From NCBI RefSeq assembly GCF_900142605.1, contig NZ_FRBL01000002.1:248001-312000 (forward strand): DNA of 64,000 nucleotides, written 5' to 3'. A model generated the notes under the pieces. The model made no database searches. It was given only the letters and a program-made list of their open reading frames with translations, and was not told where the DNA came from. Position 1 is the stretch's first letter, and each line of letters opens with the position of its first letter. Below are positions 1-7,982 of this stretch, piece after piece. This DNA is from Chitinophaga jiangningensis. GTDB lineage: Bacteria > Bacteroidota > Bacteroidia > Chitinophagales > Chitinophagaceae. The translations under genes and the position numbers were made by a program.

Positions 1-883
1 GGTTGTTGGCATGTTTCACTTCTGCTGCATAGCGGGTGCTGAAGAAGAAGGTAAAGTCCTGTGTATTCAGTGCGCTGAGCGCGGCATCAAAGGCTGCCGG
101 AGTATAGGTTTCCGTTGCGCCGGTGGCCAGCACATAATCAGGGTAGGTTACCAGGTCGGCCGCCACAATGGCACCGGTGGTAGTTACAGCTGAATTTTTC
201 AGGCGGAATCCTGTTTTAAATGCGGTGCTGGCATTCATCCATGCAACCAGTTCTGTGATGGTGGCTACTTCCGGAGAGGATACCAACTGTGCAGCCCTGG
301 TGTCAGCGGCAGCGATGCCATCATATGGCGCGTTGTTCAGCGGATCAGTACCTTTGAATGCACCATGGTAAAGGGACAATACAAATTTTGTTTTGTCAGC
401 AACACCAGCGCTGAGTTTAGCGGCATAACCACGTGCCAGTTTACCGGTTGCGAGCACACCATTGGCATTGAGGCCTTCGTCCTGTGTTTCAATATCCAGG
501 CTGCCGTTGGCGAGGTCCAGGCTGATGGTTGCAGGCGAAGTTTCCCGTGCATGGATGAGAAATACTTTACTTACACCATTGATAGGCTCAGCGGATGATC
601 TGGCAGGTTTGAACAGCGGTAAAGCCAGGTTCCACAGCTCACCACCTTTCACGAAATCACGCATCGCCTGCAGGGAAGAAAATTCGTAAATACTGTCGCC
701 CCCCTGCTTTGCAGTGCCCAGCACGCCTGTACCTGCGCCGAAACCAGCACCAATACCATCATCAATAATTACAATGTTACCATAAGACAAATTGGTTGGC
801 GGGTTAACAATGCCTGATTTGGTAATTGCATACACGCCTGGTAACGACGTCAGCTTTCCGTTAATGTTTACTTTTGTTGCCAT
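1..883 (-). CDS. Phage-tail-sheath-like protein, 3' end missing
   Basis: The frame starts at ATG 883 and stays open to the window edge (294 codons visible), so the C-terminus is missing. The N-terminus reads MATKVNINGKLTSLPGVY, followed by a Gly-rich stretch, and later FFFSTRYAAEVKHANN. I recognise the general look of sheath-type proteins of Bacteroidota phages and tail-like particles, which polymerise around the tail tube and contract. This rests on resemblance and context, not on a diagnostic motif. The next gene upstream also looks like a tail protein, and a muramidase and spanin-like gene lie just beyond, all on the same strand. An alternative is another major tail or tube protein. No signal peptide is seen, as expected for a particle subunit. 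Confidence 0.5.
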   Translation of the reverse strand, partial: MATKVNINGKLTSLPGVYAITKSGIVNPPTNLSYGNIVIIDDGIGAGFGAGTGVLGTAKQGGDSIYEFSSLQAMRDFVKGGELWNLALPLFKPARSSAEPINGVSKVFLIHARETSPATISLDLANGSLDIETQDEGLNANGVLATGKLARGYAAKLSAGVADKTKFVLSLYHGAFKGTDPLNNAPYDGIAAADTRAAQLVSSPEVATITELVAWMNASTAFKTGFRLKNSAVTTTGAIVAADLVTYPDYVLATGATETYTPAAFDAALSALNTQDFTFFFSTRYAAEVKHANN

Positions 884-962
884 TAAAAATACTAATCAAT
901 AATGAGGGCAATCTTTACTCAAGATTTAGTGAAGCGATCTTTTATGTAGAAATAATCCTGCC

Positions 963-1574
963 TTATTGCAGCCCCGCAGGAATGGAAGGAGCGCTGTAGT
1001 TATATTCAAAGTTTAACAGGATCACCCTGTTGGTGATGGCGGGTAATAACGCCTCATAACGTTCGCTGCTTCCACCGCCTATCGTCAGCTGCTCCAGCCC
1101 CGATAAATGCAGATGCAATTGCACAGATAACAATAACCCTGTAATGGTCGTATACAGCATGGCTGCTTCAGCAGGATTATCGGATAGTATCGTCAGCGAC
1201 ATCGTCGCTTTTTTTCGCCGTGTAAAATAGGTAGACTCTCCATCTCCCAAAACCAGGTCATCAGCCGTAACAAACCCCTGCCCCAGCGCCAGCCACTCAT
1301 TGGTGGATGCCGGCTCCTCCGTTTCCGTAGCAATGATCAAAGCCGGAGAAGGCGTTTGCTGCGCATCATACCTAAACCCCATGGTCAACTTTCTGCCACC
1401 GGATTCAGCTATCAGCAACTGCCTGGCCTGCTCGTAAAAATCATACCCTTCCCATTGCATCCCATTCAGCAATACGGCCAGGTAATCCGTAGTACTCTCC
1501 CTGACATGGGACAATGCCTTACTCATACTTTCCTTCACCAAGGTTTCAGGAAAAATATTCAGTGATTCCACCAT
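963..1574 (-). CDS. Putative phage-tail-associated protein
   Basis: This 203-aa soluble protein has no signal peptide or membrane segment. It begins MVESLNIFPETLVKES and ends in a beta-rich stretch. I cannot assign a family from sequence alone. It sits 79 bases upstream of the sheath-like gene on the same strand and is the first gene after a 250-base intergenic stretch carrying a promoter candidate (1758-1788). It therefore probably opens the structural transcript of the particle. Its length and position suit a tail completion, terminator or neck protein, but this is inference. The start is the ATG at 1574, and no in-frame alternative lies close upstream. Confidence 0.5.
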   Translation of the reverse strand: MVESLNIFPETLVKESMSKALSHVRESTTDYLAVLLNGMQWEGYDFYEQARQLLIAESGGRKLTMGFRYDAQQTPSPALIIATETEEPASTNEWLALGQGFVTADDLVLGDGESTYFTRRKKATMSLTILSDNPAEAAMLYTTITGLLLSVQLHLHLSGLEQLTIGGGSSERYEALLPAITNRVILLNFEYNYSAPSIPAGLQ

Positions 1575-1757
1575 AAAAAATACAATTGAAAACTTACCCC
1601 GATGTTAACAAACCCCTGCAGATTTACTGGATTAACAAACTAAAAAATAAGCATGCAAAATTATTGTTCACAAAAAATATTGCATCTCTTAAAAATGGCT
1701 GCAGGAAAGTATTTCAGGGATTAAATCATTCGGTTAACTAACAATCTTTTGATAAAT

Positions 1758-1788
1758 CAAAGATAGAAATTACGGAAAAGAAAAACAA
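1758..1788 (-). promoter_or_regulatory. Promoter candidate for the tail structural genes
   Basis: On the minus strand TATCTTTG (1758-1765) matches the Bacteroidota -7 consensus TAnnTTTG. A TTG (1786-1788) lies 20 bases upstream in the -33 position. It falls between the end of the lysis-side genes and the 203-aa gene, so transcription would run into the structural genes with a leader of about 175 bases. The -33 box is only partial. Confidence 0.4.
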
Positions 1789-1828
1789 GTTTAAATGAAT
1801 AAATTTCAAAACTTTTTTCCTGAAAAAT

Positions 1829-2107
1829 CTAAGCAGCAGATCGCAAGAATTGCACCACCGGCACATCGCTGGTATCAGCAAAAATTTTCAGATTCAACTG
1901 CTGTATCTCCGCAAAATAAACCATCTCGTTCAGCGTATATGGCACTCCTTTACTCCAGCAGTAAAACAACTGTTGATCCAGGTAAGAAGTAATCCCGTTG
2001 ATAGCTGCCAGGTAAAACTGCTCATCCCTATTCAGCGGGTCTTTCAGGGTAGTAGCCATACTCACGGATATCTTCCTTTCCACATCTGTAAATGTAAGCT
2101 GATGCAT
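1829..2107 (-). CDS. Small unknown protein of the tail-like locus
   Basis: This 92-aa protein starts MHQLTFTDVERKISV and has no signal peptide or membrane helix. Its start codon overlaps the stop of the muramidase gene by one base (TAATG), so the two are translationally coupled. I do not recognise the family. Its place directly after the lysis cassette suggests a particle-associated or regulatory role, without proof. The sequence LNRDEQFYLAAING is mildly amphipathic, and the fold is probably mostly helical. Confidence 0.6.
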   Translation of the reverse strand: MHQLTFTDVERKISVSMATTLKDPLNRDEQFYLAAINGITSYLDQQLFYCWSKGVPYTLNEMVYFAEIQQLNLKIFADTSDVPVVQFLRSAA

Positions 2108-2685
2108 TAATCGTTATGTTTAAATTGTAAATAATAAGTCGCCATTTTTTTGTCATAGGCATTCAACGCATAAGCAGCACCATTATACTTTTGGGCAAAC
2201 GCAGCGAAATCCTTTTGTTGCAAGGCCACCTGTAACTGTTGATGGCATATAAAGCGTACAAATCCCTCCAGCTGTGCCTGTTCACCAGCATTGAAACTCA
2301 CCACCATATCCGCCACGGTATCATACCCCGCCGCTGCATGATTGAAACCCATTATCTGAAACATACCATAGCTGGCACTTTTCAGCGCGGCCTCTTCATG
2401 GATCTGGCGTGCGCGGTTGAGTTTATTCCATTGTACATCGTAAGCGCCATGGTCCGTACGATATTGTGGATACAACACATCCTTATACACCGTAGCATAT
2501 CGCTGCGGATTTATATTTTTCGCCAGCAGCTGTTGCCAGAAAATATGCGGTTCAAATAAAATCTTCAGTTTACCATTGTTATCAAATCCCGCCCCTGCGG
2601 ACTCCACCCGGGCTACGGCTTTAATGACGGCCACTTCGCATCCCAGCGCTGCCGCCGCTGTTTCAAAGGCATTTTCGCTTATCAT
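2107..2685 (-). CDS. N-acetylmuramidase-family endolysin
   Basis: This 192-aa protein resembles the muramidase family found in phages and tailocins (PF11860 type), which cleave the peptidoglycan glycan backbone. Visible marks are the N-terminal peptidoglycan-binding-like helix, VARVESAGAGF with the candidate catalytic Glu, LFEPHIFW, the ASYGMFQIMGFNH block and a C-terminal KYNG motif, all typical of the family. There is no signal peptide, so it would need a holin to reach the wall. Its start overlaps the stop of the spanin-like gene by four bases (ATGA), and its stop overlaps the next start. I infer that it acts as the lysin that frees tail-like particles from the producing cell. Confidence 0.85.
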   Translation of the reverse strand: MISENAFETAAAALGCEVAVIKAVARVESAGAGFDNNGKLKILFEPHIFWQQLLAKNINPQRYATVYKDVLYPQYRTDHGAYDVQWNKLNRARQIHEEAALKSASYGMFQIMGFNHAAAGYDTVADMVVSFNAGEQAQLEGFVRFICHQQLQVALQQKDFAAFAQKYNGAAYALNAYDKKMATYYLQFKHND

Positions 2686-3161
2686 CTTTTGCTGAATTTA
2701 TTTATTATGATCAGTAATATAGCCACCAGCGCCACTACGTACCACCACCATGGTATGTGGGCTGTTTTACGTGTATGCGTCAAAGTTTGTTGCTGTTGTG
2801 CCGTGGCTGCTCTTTTACTGGTATTTATTGTTTTTCGGGAGATAGTAACCGGCACCCGGCGCGGCTCCGCGTAAATCTTCGCCTGCAATTGCTGTGTACG
2901 GGTATTGAAAACCGCTTTTACACGCAGGCCGTTCCCATAAACTTCTCTTTGCACTATGCTATCTTTACAGGTATTACATTGCAGGTCTATCGTAGAGGTA
3001 AGACTATCTCCTGCTATCTCCACCAGCGTATCCAGCGTGGTAGCGGTGGTAAGGGTTTGCAGTTCGGTCCATTGCGCGGATGATTGCATCTGCTGTACCG
3101 ACCTCACTGTTTTTCCACAGGCTGCCAGTCCCAGCGGCAGCAACAGCAACAGGTATTTCAT
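2682..3161 (-). CDS. Lipoprotein with C-terminal membrane anchor, u-spanin candidate
   Basis: I chose ATG 3161, four bases after the upstream stop. From it the 159-aa protein starts MKYLLLLLPLGLAACGK, a textbook lipoprotein signal with Cys15. A more distal in-frame ATG at 3224 would bury this signal. The middle is soluble and Thr/Gln-rich. The C-terminus is a single strong membrane helix (WWWYVVALVAILLIII) ending in KFSKR. A lipid anchor at one end and a transmembrane helix at the other is the architecture of unimolecular spanins, which fuse inner and outer membranes in the last step of lysis. The direct overlap with a muramidase gene supports this. An ordinary membrane lipoprotein remains possible. 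Confidence 0.65.
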   Translation of the reverse strand: MKYLLLLLPLGLAACGKTVRSVQQMQSSAQWTELQTLTTATTLDTLVEIAGDSLTSTIDLQCNTCKDSIVQREVYGNGLRVKAVFNTRTQQLQAKIYAEPRRVPVTISRKTINTSKRAATAQQQQTLTHTRKTAHIPWWWYVVALVAILLIIINKFSKR

Positions 3162-3165
3162 AGGT

Positions 3166-3393
3166 CTAAGGATGAGGATTTTTATCAATGATCTTCGCCA
3201 GCACGGTATATTGGGCAGCTGCATCGTGCAACTGCAGCAACGCAGTATCCAGCTGCTGCAAATTGCGGTGATGCGTCATCACAATCATGCTGTCAATCGG
3301 CTTAAAAACTTCCGGTGCGCTGGCCGGCACGGAGGCCGACGGGGAGGCACTCATGGTGATCATCACCAATACAACTACAATTATTGGCTTCAT
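3166..3393 (-). CDS. Small exported protein of the lysis cassette
   Basis: This 75-aa protein has an N-terminal hydrophobic signal (MKPIIVVVLVMITMSASPSA), an Ala/Ser/Pro linker and a helical tail (QQLDTALLQLHDAAAQY). It overlaps the previous gene by four bases and ends four bases before the spanin-like gene, so the three are probably translated together. I do not recognise a family. Its size, single hydrophobic N-terminus and place would suit a pinholin, antiholin or spanin partner, but no sequence motif decides this. Confidence 0.55.
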   Translation of the reverse strand: MKPIIVVVLVMITMSASPSASVPASAPEVFKPIDSMIVMTHHRNLQQLDTALLQLHDAAAQYTVLAKIIDKNPHP

Positions 3394-3707
3394 TTAATGG
3401 TGTCTTGTTTAATATGTTCTTCTATCTTTTTCCGGATGTCGGTCACTTTCTTTAGCTCCATAGCCGCTTTCAGGCGGAGACTATCAATCTCTCTGTCTTT
3501 TTCATCCAGCTTCTGCTGCGTCCGTTGCTGCAGGTCTACCGCAAAGGCAGCAAACTTTTCATTGCAGCGGATCGTTTGGATTTCGTTGTGTACTCCCCAG
3601 GAAAATAGCGCGATGATCGCGGCTATACATCCCATAAAGGCCCCGATTACGAAGTCTTTTCTCAGGCTTTTGTCGAGTGTCTCATAAATACTTTTTTTGA
3701 TACTCAT
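3390..3707 (-). CDS. TM-anchored coiled-coil protein, holin or i-spanin-like
   Basis: This 105-aa protein has one membrane helix at about residues 19-39 (VIGAFMGCIAAIIALFSWGV), followed by a long charged helix with heptad-like spacing (LQQRTQQKLDEKDREIDSLRLK). A short N-terminal cytoplasmic part, one TM and a periplasmic coiled coil is the layout of inner-membrane spanins, and some holins look similar. It is the first gene of the lysis cassette and overlaps the next gene by four bases. Function is inferred from topology and context only. Confidence 0.6.
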   Translation of the reverse strand: MSIKKSIYETLDKSLRKDFVIGAFMGCIAAIIALFSWGVHNEIQTIRCNEKFAAFAVDLQQRTQQKLDEKDREIDSLRLKAAMELKKVTDIRKKIEEHIKQDTIK

Positions 3708-3773
3708 TGAATTCTTTTAAAAGGATACCATTCTTTTTCATGCATGACTGCTTACCTGCCGGTCAGCAGGCGG

Positions 3774-3998
3774 TTATACCATAGCACATCGCTCATAGCG
3801 GTTCCAGTCAATGGTATAACCACCTCCTGCATGTAGAAAAAACGGGCGTTCTTCCTGAATGATAACCAGCAGGTTTTCATAGGATACAGGCAATTGCATT
3901 TCACGGATGATGACATCGGTTAATTCTTCATCGGTGGACCACTGATCATCCGCCAGTACATCTGCAATCTGCTGTTTCATTTTCAAGGTTAGGGACAT
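3774..3998 (-). CDS. Small unknown protein
   Basis: This 74-aa, acidic, soluble protein begins MSLTLKMKQQIADVLADD. The helical N-terminal half followed by a short beta-like segment (FFLHAGGGYTIDW) could be a small winged-helix-type fold, but I recognise no family. It sits in the same-strand series of small genes before the lysis cassette, 12 bases after the preceding gene, and is probably co-transcribed. An internal Met at residue 7 is a possible alternative start. Confidence 0.5.
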   Translation of the reverse strand: MSLTLKMKQQIADVLADDQWSTDEELTDVIIREMQLPVSYENLLVIIQEERPFFLHAGGGYTIDWNRYERCAMV

Positions 3999-4010
3999 AG
4001 GTAATGATGA

Positions 4011-4223
4011 TTATTGTTCAGCCATAAGTATAAACCCATACTGTTCTTCATAGTCGTTATACTCATGCCTTCCATCCAAAGCTATCGTTCCTTCTGTTTC
4101 TGTTTCGATCCTGATTTTACCCTTCCAGGCACGGCCGTCAAAGGATGTAAATCTGGTAGTTACATCCAGTACAGCGTCGTTGTACAATTGCGTGTTGGTA
4201 ATAATAATACCTGGCTGCTGCAT
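4011..4223 (-). CDS. Small unknown protein
   Basis: This roughly 70-aa protein starts MQQPGIIITNTQ. I chose ATG 4223 because it follows the upstream stop by one base. A longer start at 4244 would overlap the upstream gene by 20 bases. The sequence looks beta-rich (DVTTRFTSFDGRAWKGKIRIETETEG) and has no signal peptide. No family is recognised. It is part of the compact minus-strand run leading into the lysis cassette. Confidence 0.5.
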   Translation of the reverse strand: MQQPGIIITNTQLYNDAVLDVTTRFTSFDGRAWKGKIRIETETEGTIALDGRHEYNDYEEQYGFILMAEQ

Positions 4224-4224
4224 C

Positions 4225-4731
4225 CTAATTTGTTTTTTCTTCACTTACGCTTTCCGCCAGCACTCTGGACTGAAATTCATAGAAGCGTTTCTTATCGATC
4301 ATATACACCACGGTACTTCCTTTATGTACCGCCGCAAACCTGCCGGTATCAAAGGCGCGCAGCAGTGATAATTGCAGCAGCTCCAGCCCCTGTGTTTGTG
4401 CATACGAAAATGCCTGGGCTCTGTGAGGAAATAGTCCTGCGGGCAACTGATCATCTACATAAAAAAGTGTACGGTTTACTTTCACCATGCCTGCGTGTAA
4501 TTCCGGCTTTCCCATTACCGGAATGTAAAAGGGTGCGCGCATCACCAGTGTTTCCACCTGCAGCAACTGTTCCTTCAGCTCCTGCCCTTCTGCAAAAACA
4601 GGGATCATCCTGGCTTCCGCGGGGTGCAGTACCGGCATACTGATATTGGCCGCAATATTGTCCCATACCTGATCAAAGTGCGCACGCTGCCTTACAGACA
4701 GGCTATGGCCTATCGGATGTAACTTCTTCAT
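4225..4731 (-). CDS. Unknown 168-aa protein of the tail-like locus
   Basis: The protein begins MKKLHPIGHSLSVRQRAHFD and has no signal peptide or membrane segment. The middle (PVMGKPELHAGMVKVNRTLFYVDDQ) looks like a mixed alpha/beta fold. I do not recognise it. It lies 27 bases after the first gene of the series and one base before the next start, so it is operonic. It could be an early or regulatory protein or a chaperone of the particle locus. Confidence 0.5.
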   Translation of the reverse strand: MKKLHPIGHSLSVRQRAHFDQVWDNIAANISMPVLHPAEARMIPVFAEGQELKEQLLQVETLVMRAPFYIPVMGKPELHAGMVKVNRTLFYVDDQLPAGLFPHRAQAFSYAQTQGLELLQLSLLRAFDTGRFAAVHKGSTVVYMIDKKRFYEFQSRVLAESVSEEKTN

Positions 4732-4758
4732 ATCAAAGGTGATTAAACGGTTAACAAA

Positions 4759-5046
4759 TTATTGTTCGGGCACACCATACAGCAGCGGTTGATTAATACC
4801 GGGGTTCACCTGGGTAGTAACCACGCCCATATCAATCAGGCATCTCAGCTGGGTGGTACCCCATACTGCAGCTACGCTGTACGGGATGCCGAAGTCGAGC
4901 CCGACTGTTACCGGGTGTACAAACGTCCCTTTCCTGTTTAATAAATATTTATAAATGCGGAATTGTATTTCCGGTACGTTATGATGGAGAATGGTGTAGG
5001 CAATAGCCGCCCCTTCTTCCCTGCGGGAAATCACTTCTGGCTTCAT
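4759..5046 (-). CDS. Small protein, possible winged-helix regulator, first gene of the series
   Basis: From the preferred ATG at 5046 the protein has 95 residues (MKPEVISRREEGAAIAYTIL). An ATG ten codons further out (5076) is also in frame. The order of helices, with GTTQLRCLIDMGVVTTQVNPG near the end, resembles a winged-helix wing region. That would suit a DNA-binding regulator at the head of the operon, but the resemblance is weak. It lies about 270 bases downstream of a perfect promoter match (5327-5357), so it probably heads the transcript. Confidence 0.5.
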   Translation of the reverse strand: MKPEVISRREEGAAIAYTILHHNVPEIQFRIYKYLLNRKGTFVHPVTVGLDFGIPYSVAAVWGTTQLRCLIDMGVVTTQVNPGINQPLLYGVPEQ

Positions 5047-5669
5047 GATAAACGACTTTAAATAATGAACAAACAATGGTATCCGGCGCCCTGAGGGACG
5101 GGCACAGCAAACCGCACACGGTTATAGTATGGCATAACGCAGGCAGTGGCTTTACCGGGAAAATCCAGGTTTAAATAGGATATTACTTGTCAACAGTCAT
5201 GACACGATCTGTTAAACAGTCTGCAATCTTCGATACTTGAGCGTCCAGATAAGTGAGGTAATCTGAGAAAAGATGATTCGGATACACATCTGCATTTTAC
5301 AACGCGAATAATAGGGTACAACATCACAAATTTAAATTAAAAACAGGTTCACACAAAATTATCCGACACGAAAAAACAACGATTTTTTATACTTGATAAC
5401 TAGCTTGTAGTTGGTTGTTTTTTACTGTGGCTTCCAATACAAAGTACGCATTTTGCTACGCATTGGATTTGCGTAATAAAGAAATTACTGCTAAGATTTT
5501 TCATAAAAAAAGTGGCTGCACCCAAAGTAAATTCCATAGCGGACTATACTCATCTCACTCCTTGCAAAACTCCGGCTGTATTGGCTTTACAAGTAACAAA
5601 ACTTTCCGTCCCGGTAATTCACTTCAGGCACAACCACTGTAGGTTTTTGGTTTATCTCAGAATGGTTAC
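5047..5669. other. Gene-poor stretch between the tail-like locus and katE
   Basis: This stretch of about 620 bases holds no convincing long gene. It carries the promoter at 5327-5357 and a minus-strand frame of 27 codons (5212-5295, starting MQMCIRIIF) just inside the predicted transcript. At 5445-5475 there are two direct TACGCA copies and one inverted TGCGTA. The remainder, next to katE, shows no clear terminator or conserved frame. It may be degraded sequence. Confidence 0.4.
5327..5357 (-). promoter_or_regulatory. Promoter for the phage-tail-like locus
   Basis: On the minus strand TTTG (5354-5357), 19 bases of spacer and TAAATTTG (5327-5334) match the Bacteroidota consensus exactly. Transcription would start near 5320 and run into the small genes and the lysis cassette with a leader of about 270 bases. 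Confidence 0.65.
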
Positions 5670-7805
5670 TTACGCAGGAATATCATCCACAGCTTCACGC
5701 TCCCAGAAGCGATGTTGTGCAATGGCCTGAATAAAGGCATCGGCATCATTCCCTGTGAGCAAGCCTGCCGCTGGCGTATCCGCCGGCAGGGCTGTTTTCC
5801 GGAGAAATGCAATGGCATCTTTATGGATACAAACAGCTTTACAATGCTTGTATGCTTCGTTTACAAAATGTATAGCCGCTGGAATTGTACTCAGTTTGGT
5901 AGCACTATCCGCACCACCAGGTACATACACGGCATCAAACAATACAGATGCTGCCGTCAGGAAACTCTGATCCACTGCGAGCGCCTGCCCGTCAGCACCA
6001 CTCACCTCTCCCAAATGCATCGCAATCACCTGTACCACCGCACCTGCTGACACCAACGCTCCCTTCATAGCACTTACATCTGCCACATCCACTCCTTCTG
6101 CCACCAGGAAAGCAATCTTCCTGGTTTTGATAGAGTCCTTTACGGTGTTAGCCATGCTTAAAGCTGCGGAAGCACCCACCTGTTGCGGCACCGACTTAGG
6201 CTCGTACTCATCCGGGCCAGCATCTGCCGGGCGTACCCTGTTGATGGGCTTTTCCAGCACTTCAGGCACCGGCATACCCAGCCCCTCGGCTACTTTTTCA
6301 GCCAGGTAAGTATCTACCTGACTCAAAATTCCCAGCATGCGCTGGCGGATCTCCTTACGGGAAACCTTGCCCAGCTCAAATCGGAAGGCATTGATGATAT
6401 GTAATTTTTCAGGTTCGGACTGACTGTTAAAAAACAATGCGGCCTGACTGAAATGATCAAAGAAACTTTCGCTGCGACCGCGCACCTTGTGTGCATCCAC
6501 GCGCTCCTGGTAGGAAGTAAAGCCACCCTGCTTCATCATAGCCTGGTACGGACAACCACCTGCCACTGTATTAGGCTCATAGGAGGCCGGAGAACGATTA
6601 ATCGTTTGGCGCATGAAGCCATCCCGCTGATTGTTATGTACAGGCGCAATAGGCCTGTTAATAGGTATTTCAGCGAAGTTTGGCCCACCCAGTCGTATTA
6701 ACTGTGTATCATTATAGGAAAATAAACGCCCCTGCAAGAGCGGATCATTAGTAAAGTCAATACCCGGCACAAGATGCCCCGGATGAAACGCCACCTGCTC
6801 CGTTTCGGCAAAGAAGTTATCCGGGTTGCGATTTAGCACCATTTTACCGATACGCTGCACGGGCACCACTTCCTCCGGAATTATTTTAGTGGGGTCGAGT
6901 AAGTCAAAAGGGAATTTATGTTCATCTTCTTCCGGTACCAGCTGTACGCCCAGCTCCCACTCGGGATAATTACCCGACTCTATGGCTTCCCATAAATCAC
7001 GTCGATGGAAATCAGGATCCTTCCCGGAAATTTTCTGCGCTTCATCCCAGGCTACGGAATGCACACCCAGCAAAGGCTTCCAGTGAAATTTCACGAAAGT
7101 CCCCTTTCCGGCTTCATTCACAAACCGGAAGGTATGTACACCAAAACCTTCCATCATACGCAGGCTCCGCGGAATGGCACGGTCACTCATCACCCACAGC
7201 ACCATGTGCGTACTCTCCGGCGAAATACTTACATAATCCCAAAAGGTATCATGCGCGGAGGCCGCCTGCGGTATTTCGTTTTGTGGCTCCGGTTTCACGG
7301 CATGCACAAAGTCCGGAAACTTCATGGCATCCTGTATAAAAAACACGGGTATATTATTTCCAACGAGGTCATAATTTCCTTCCTCTGTATAAAATTTAAC
7401 GGCAAAGCCTCTCACATCACGCGCCAGGTCAGTACTTCCACGGGAGCCAGCCACCGTAGAAAAGCGCACGAATACTGGCGTAATGCGGGAAGGATCGGTC
7501 AGGAAACCGGCTTTGGTATATTCGGCCATCGACTCATACACCTGAAAGTATCCATGGGCGGCCTCTCCGCGGGCATGCACCACTCTCTCCGGAATACGCT
7601 CATGATCAAAGTGCGTCATCTTTTCCCGGAAAATAAAATCTTCCATCAGGGTGGCACCGCGCTCTCCTGCCTTCAGAGAATTCTGATTATCGTTGATACG
7701 TACCCCCTGGTTAGTGGTCAGGAATTGTTCGGCTCCATCCTCGGTATGCCGGGTTAACTGCTCATCTTTTTGAGTAGGCTTATCAGATTGCTGCTTCTTT
7801 TGCAT
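5670..7805 (-). CDS. katE: Large-subunit monofunctional catalase (HPII type)
   Basis: This 711-aa haem catalase splits hydrogen peroxide into water and oxygen in the cytoplasm. The catalytic block FDHERIPERVVHARGEAAHGYF contains His77. The haem-side segment with the proximal Tyr reads RLFSYNDTQLIRLGGPNF. The protein is longer than small-subunit catalases because it carries a C-terminal flavodoxin/DJ-1-like domain from about residue 560 (RKIAFLVAEGVDVADV), as in E. coli KatE. It stands alone on the minus strand. A promoter-like TTTG-N21-TATGGTTTG lies at 7849-7882, one base off the ideal -7 spacing. It probably serves oxidative-stress or stationary-phase defence. Confidence 0.97.
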   Translation of the reverse strand: MQKKQQSDKPTQKDEQLTRHTEDGAEQFLTTNQGVRINDNQNSLKAGERGATLMEDFIFREKMTHFDHERIPERVVHARGEAAHGYFQVYESMAEYTKAGFLTDPSRITPVFVRFSTVAGSRGSTDLARDVRGFAVKFYTEEGNYDLVGNNIPVFFIQDAMKFPDFVHAVKPEPQNEIPQAASAHDTFWDYVSISPESTHMVLWVMSDRAIPRSLRMMEGFGVHTFRFVNEAGKGTFVKFHWKPLLGVHSVAWDEAQKISGKDPDFHRRDLWEAIESGNYPEWELGVQLVPEEDEHKFPFDLLDPTKIIPEEVVPVQRIGKMVLNRNPDNFFAETEQVAFHPGHLVPGIDFTNDPLLQGRLFSYNDTQLIRLGGPNFAEIPINRPIAPVHNNQRDGFMRQTINRSPASYEPNTVAGGCPYQAMMKQGGFTSYQERVDAHKVRGRSESFFDHFSQAALFFNSQSEPEKLHIINAFRFELGKVSRKEIRQRMLGILSQVDTYLAEKVAEGLGMPVPEVLEKPINRVRPADAGPDEYEPKSVPQQVGASAALSMANTVKDSIKTRKIAFLVAEGVDVADVSAMKGALVSAGAVVQVIAMHLGEVSGADGQALAVDQSFLTAASVLFDAVYVPGGADSATKLSTIPAAIHFVNEAYKHCKAVCIHKDAIAFLRKTALPADTPAAGLLTGNDADAFIQAIAQHRFWEREAVDDIPA

Positions 7806-7848
7806 GGTCAGGATAGTTTTTTATGGTAAGTGGTAACAGCGAATAACA

Positions 7849-7882
7849 CAAACCATACCCAACAGTCGCGCTACCATGCAAA
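7849..7882 (-). promoter_or_regulatory. Probable katE promoter
   Basis: On the minus strand TTTG (7879-7882) is followed after 21 bases by TATGGTTTG (7849-7857), a -7 box with one extra base. It lies about 45 bases upstream of the katE start. The match is imperfect. Confidence 0.35.
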
Positions 7883-7982
7883 CCCGCTACAACGCTACAT
7901 TACAGCCAACACCCGCTCATCCGGGTGATGTGGCGTTTATCCCCCAGTAGGCACAGTGTGAGGAACTGTACCGTGCTACAAA

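Noticed and set aside
2956..3687. 243-codon plus-strand frame over the lysis cassette
   Set aside because: It is antisense to three well-supported overlapping genes and has a low-complexity translation.
5415..5642. 75-codon plus-strand frame upstream of katE's 3' end
   Set aside because: It has no recognisable features and includes the TACGCA repeats. It is not supported as a gene.
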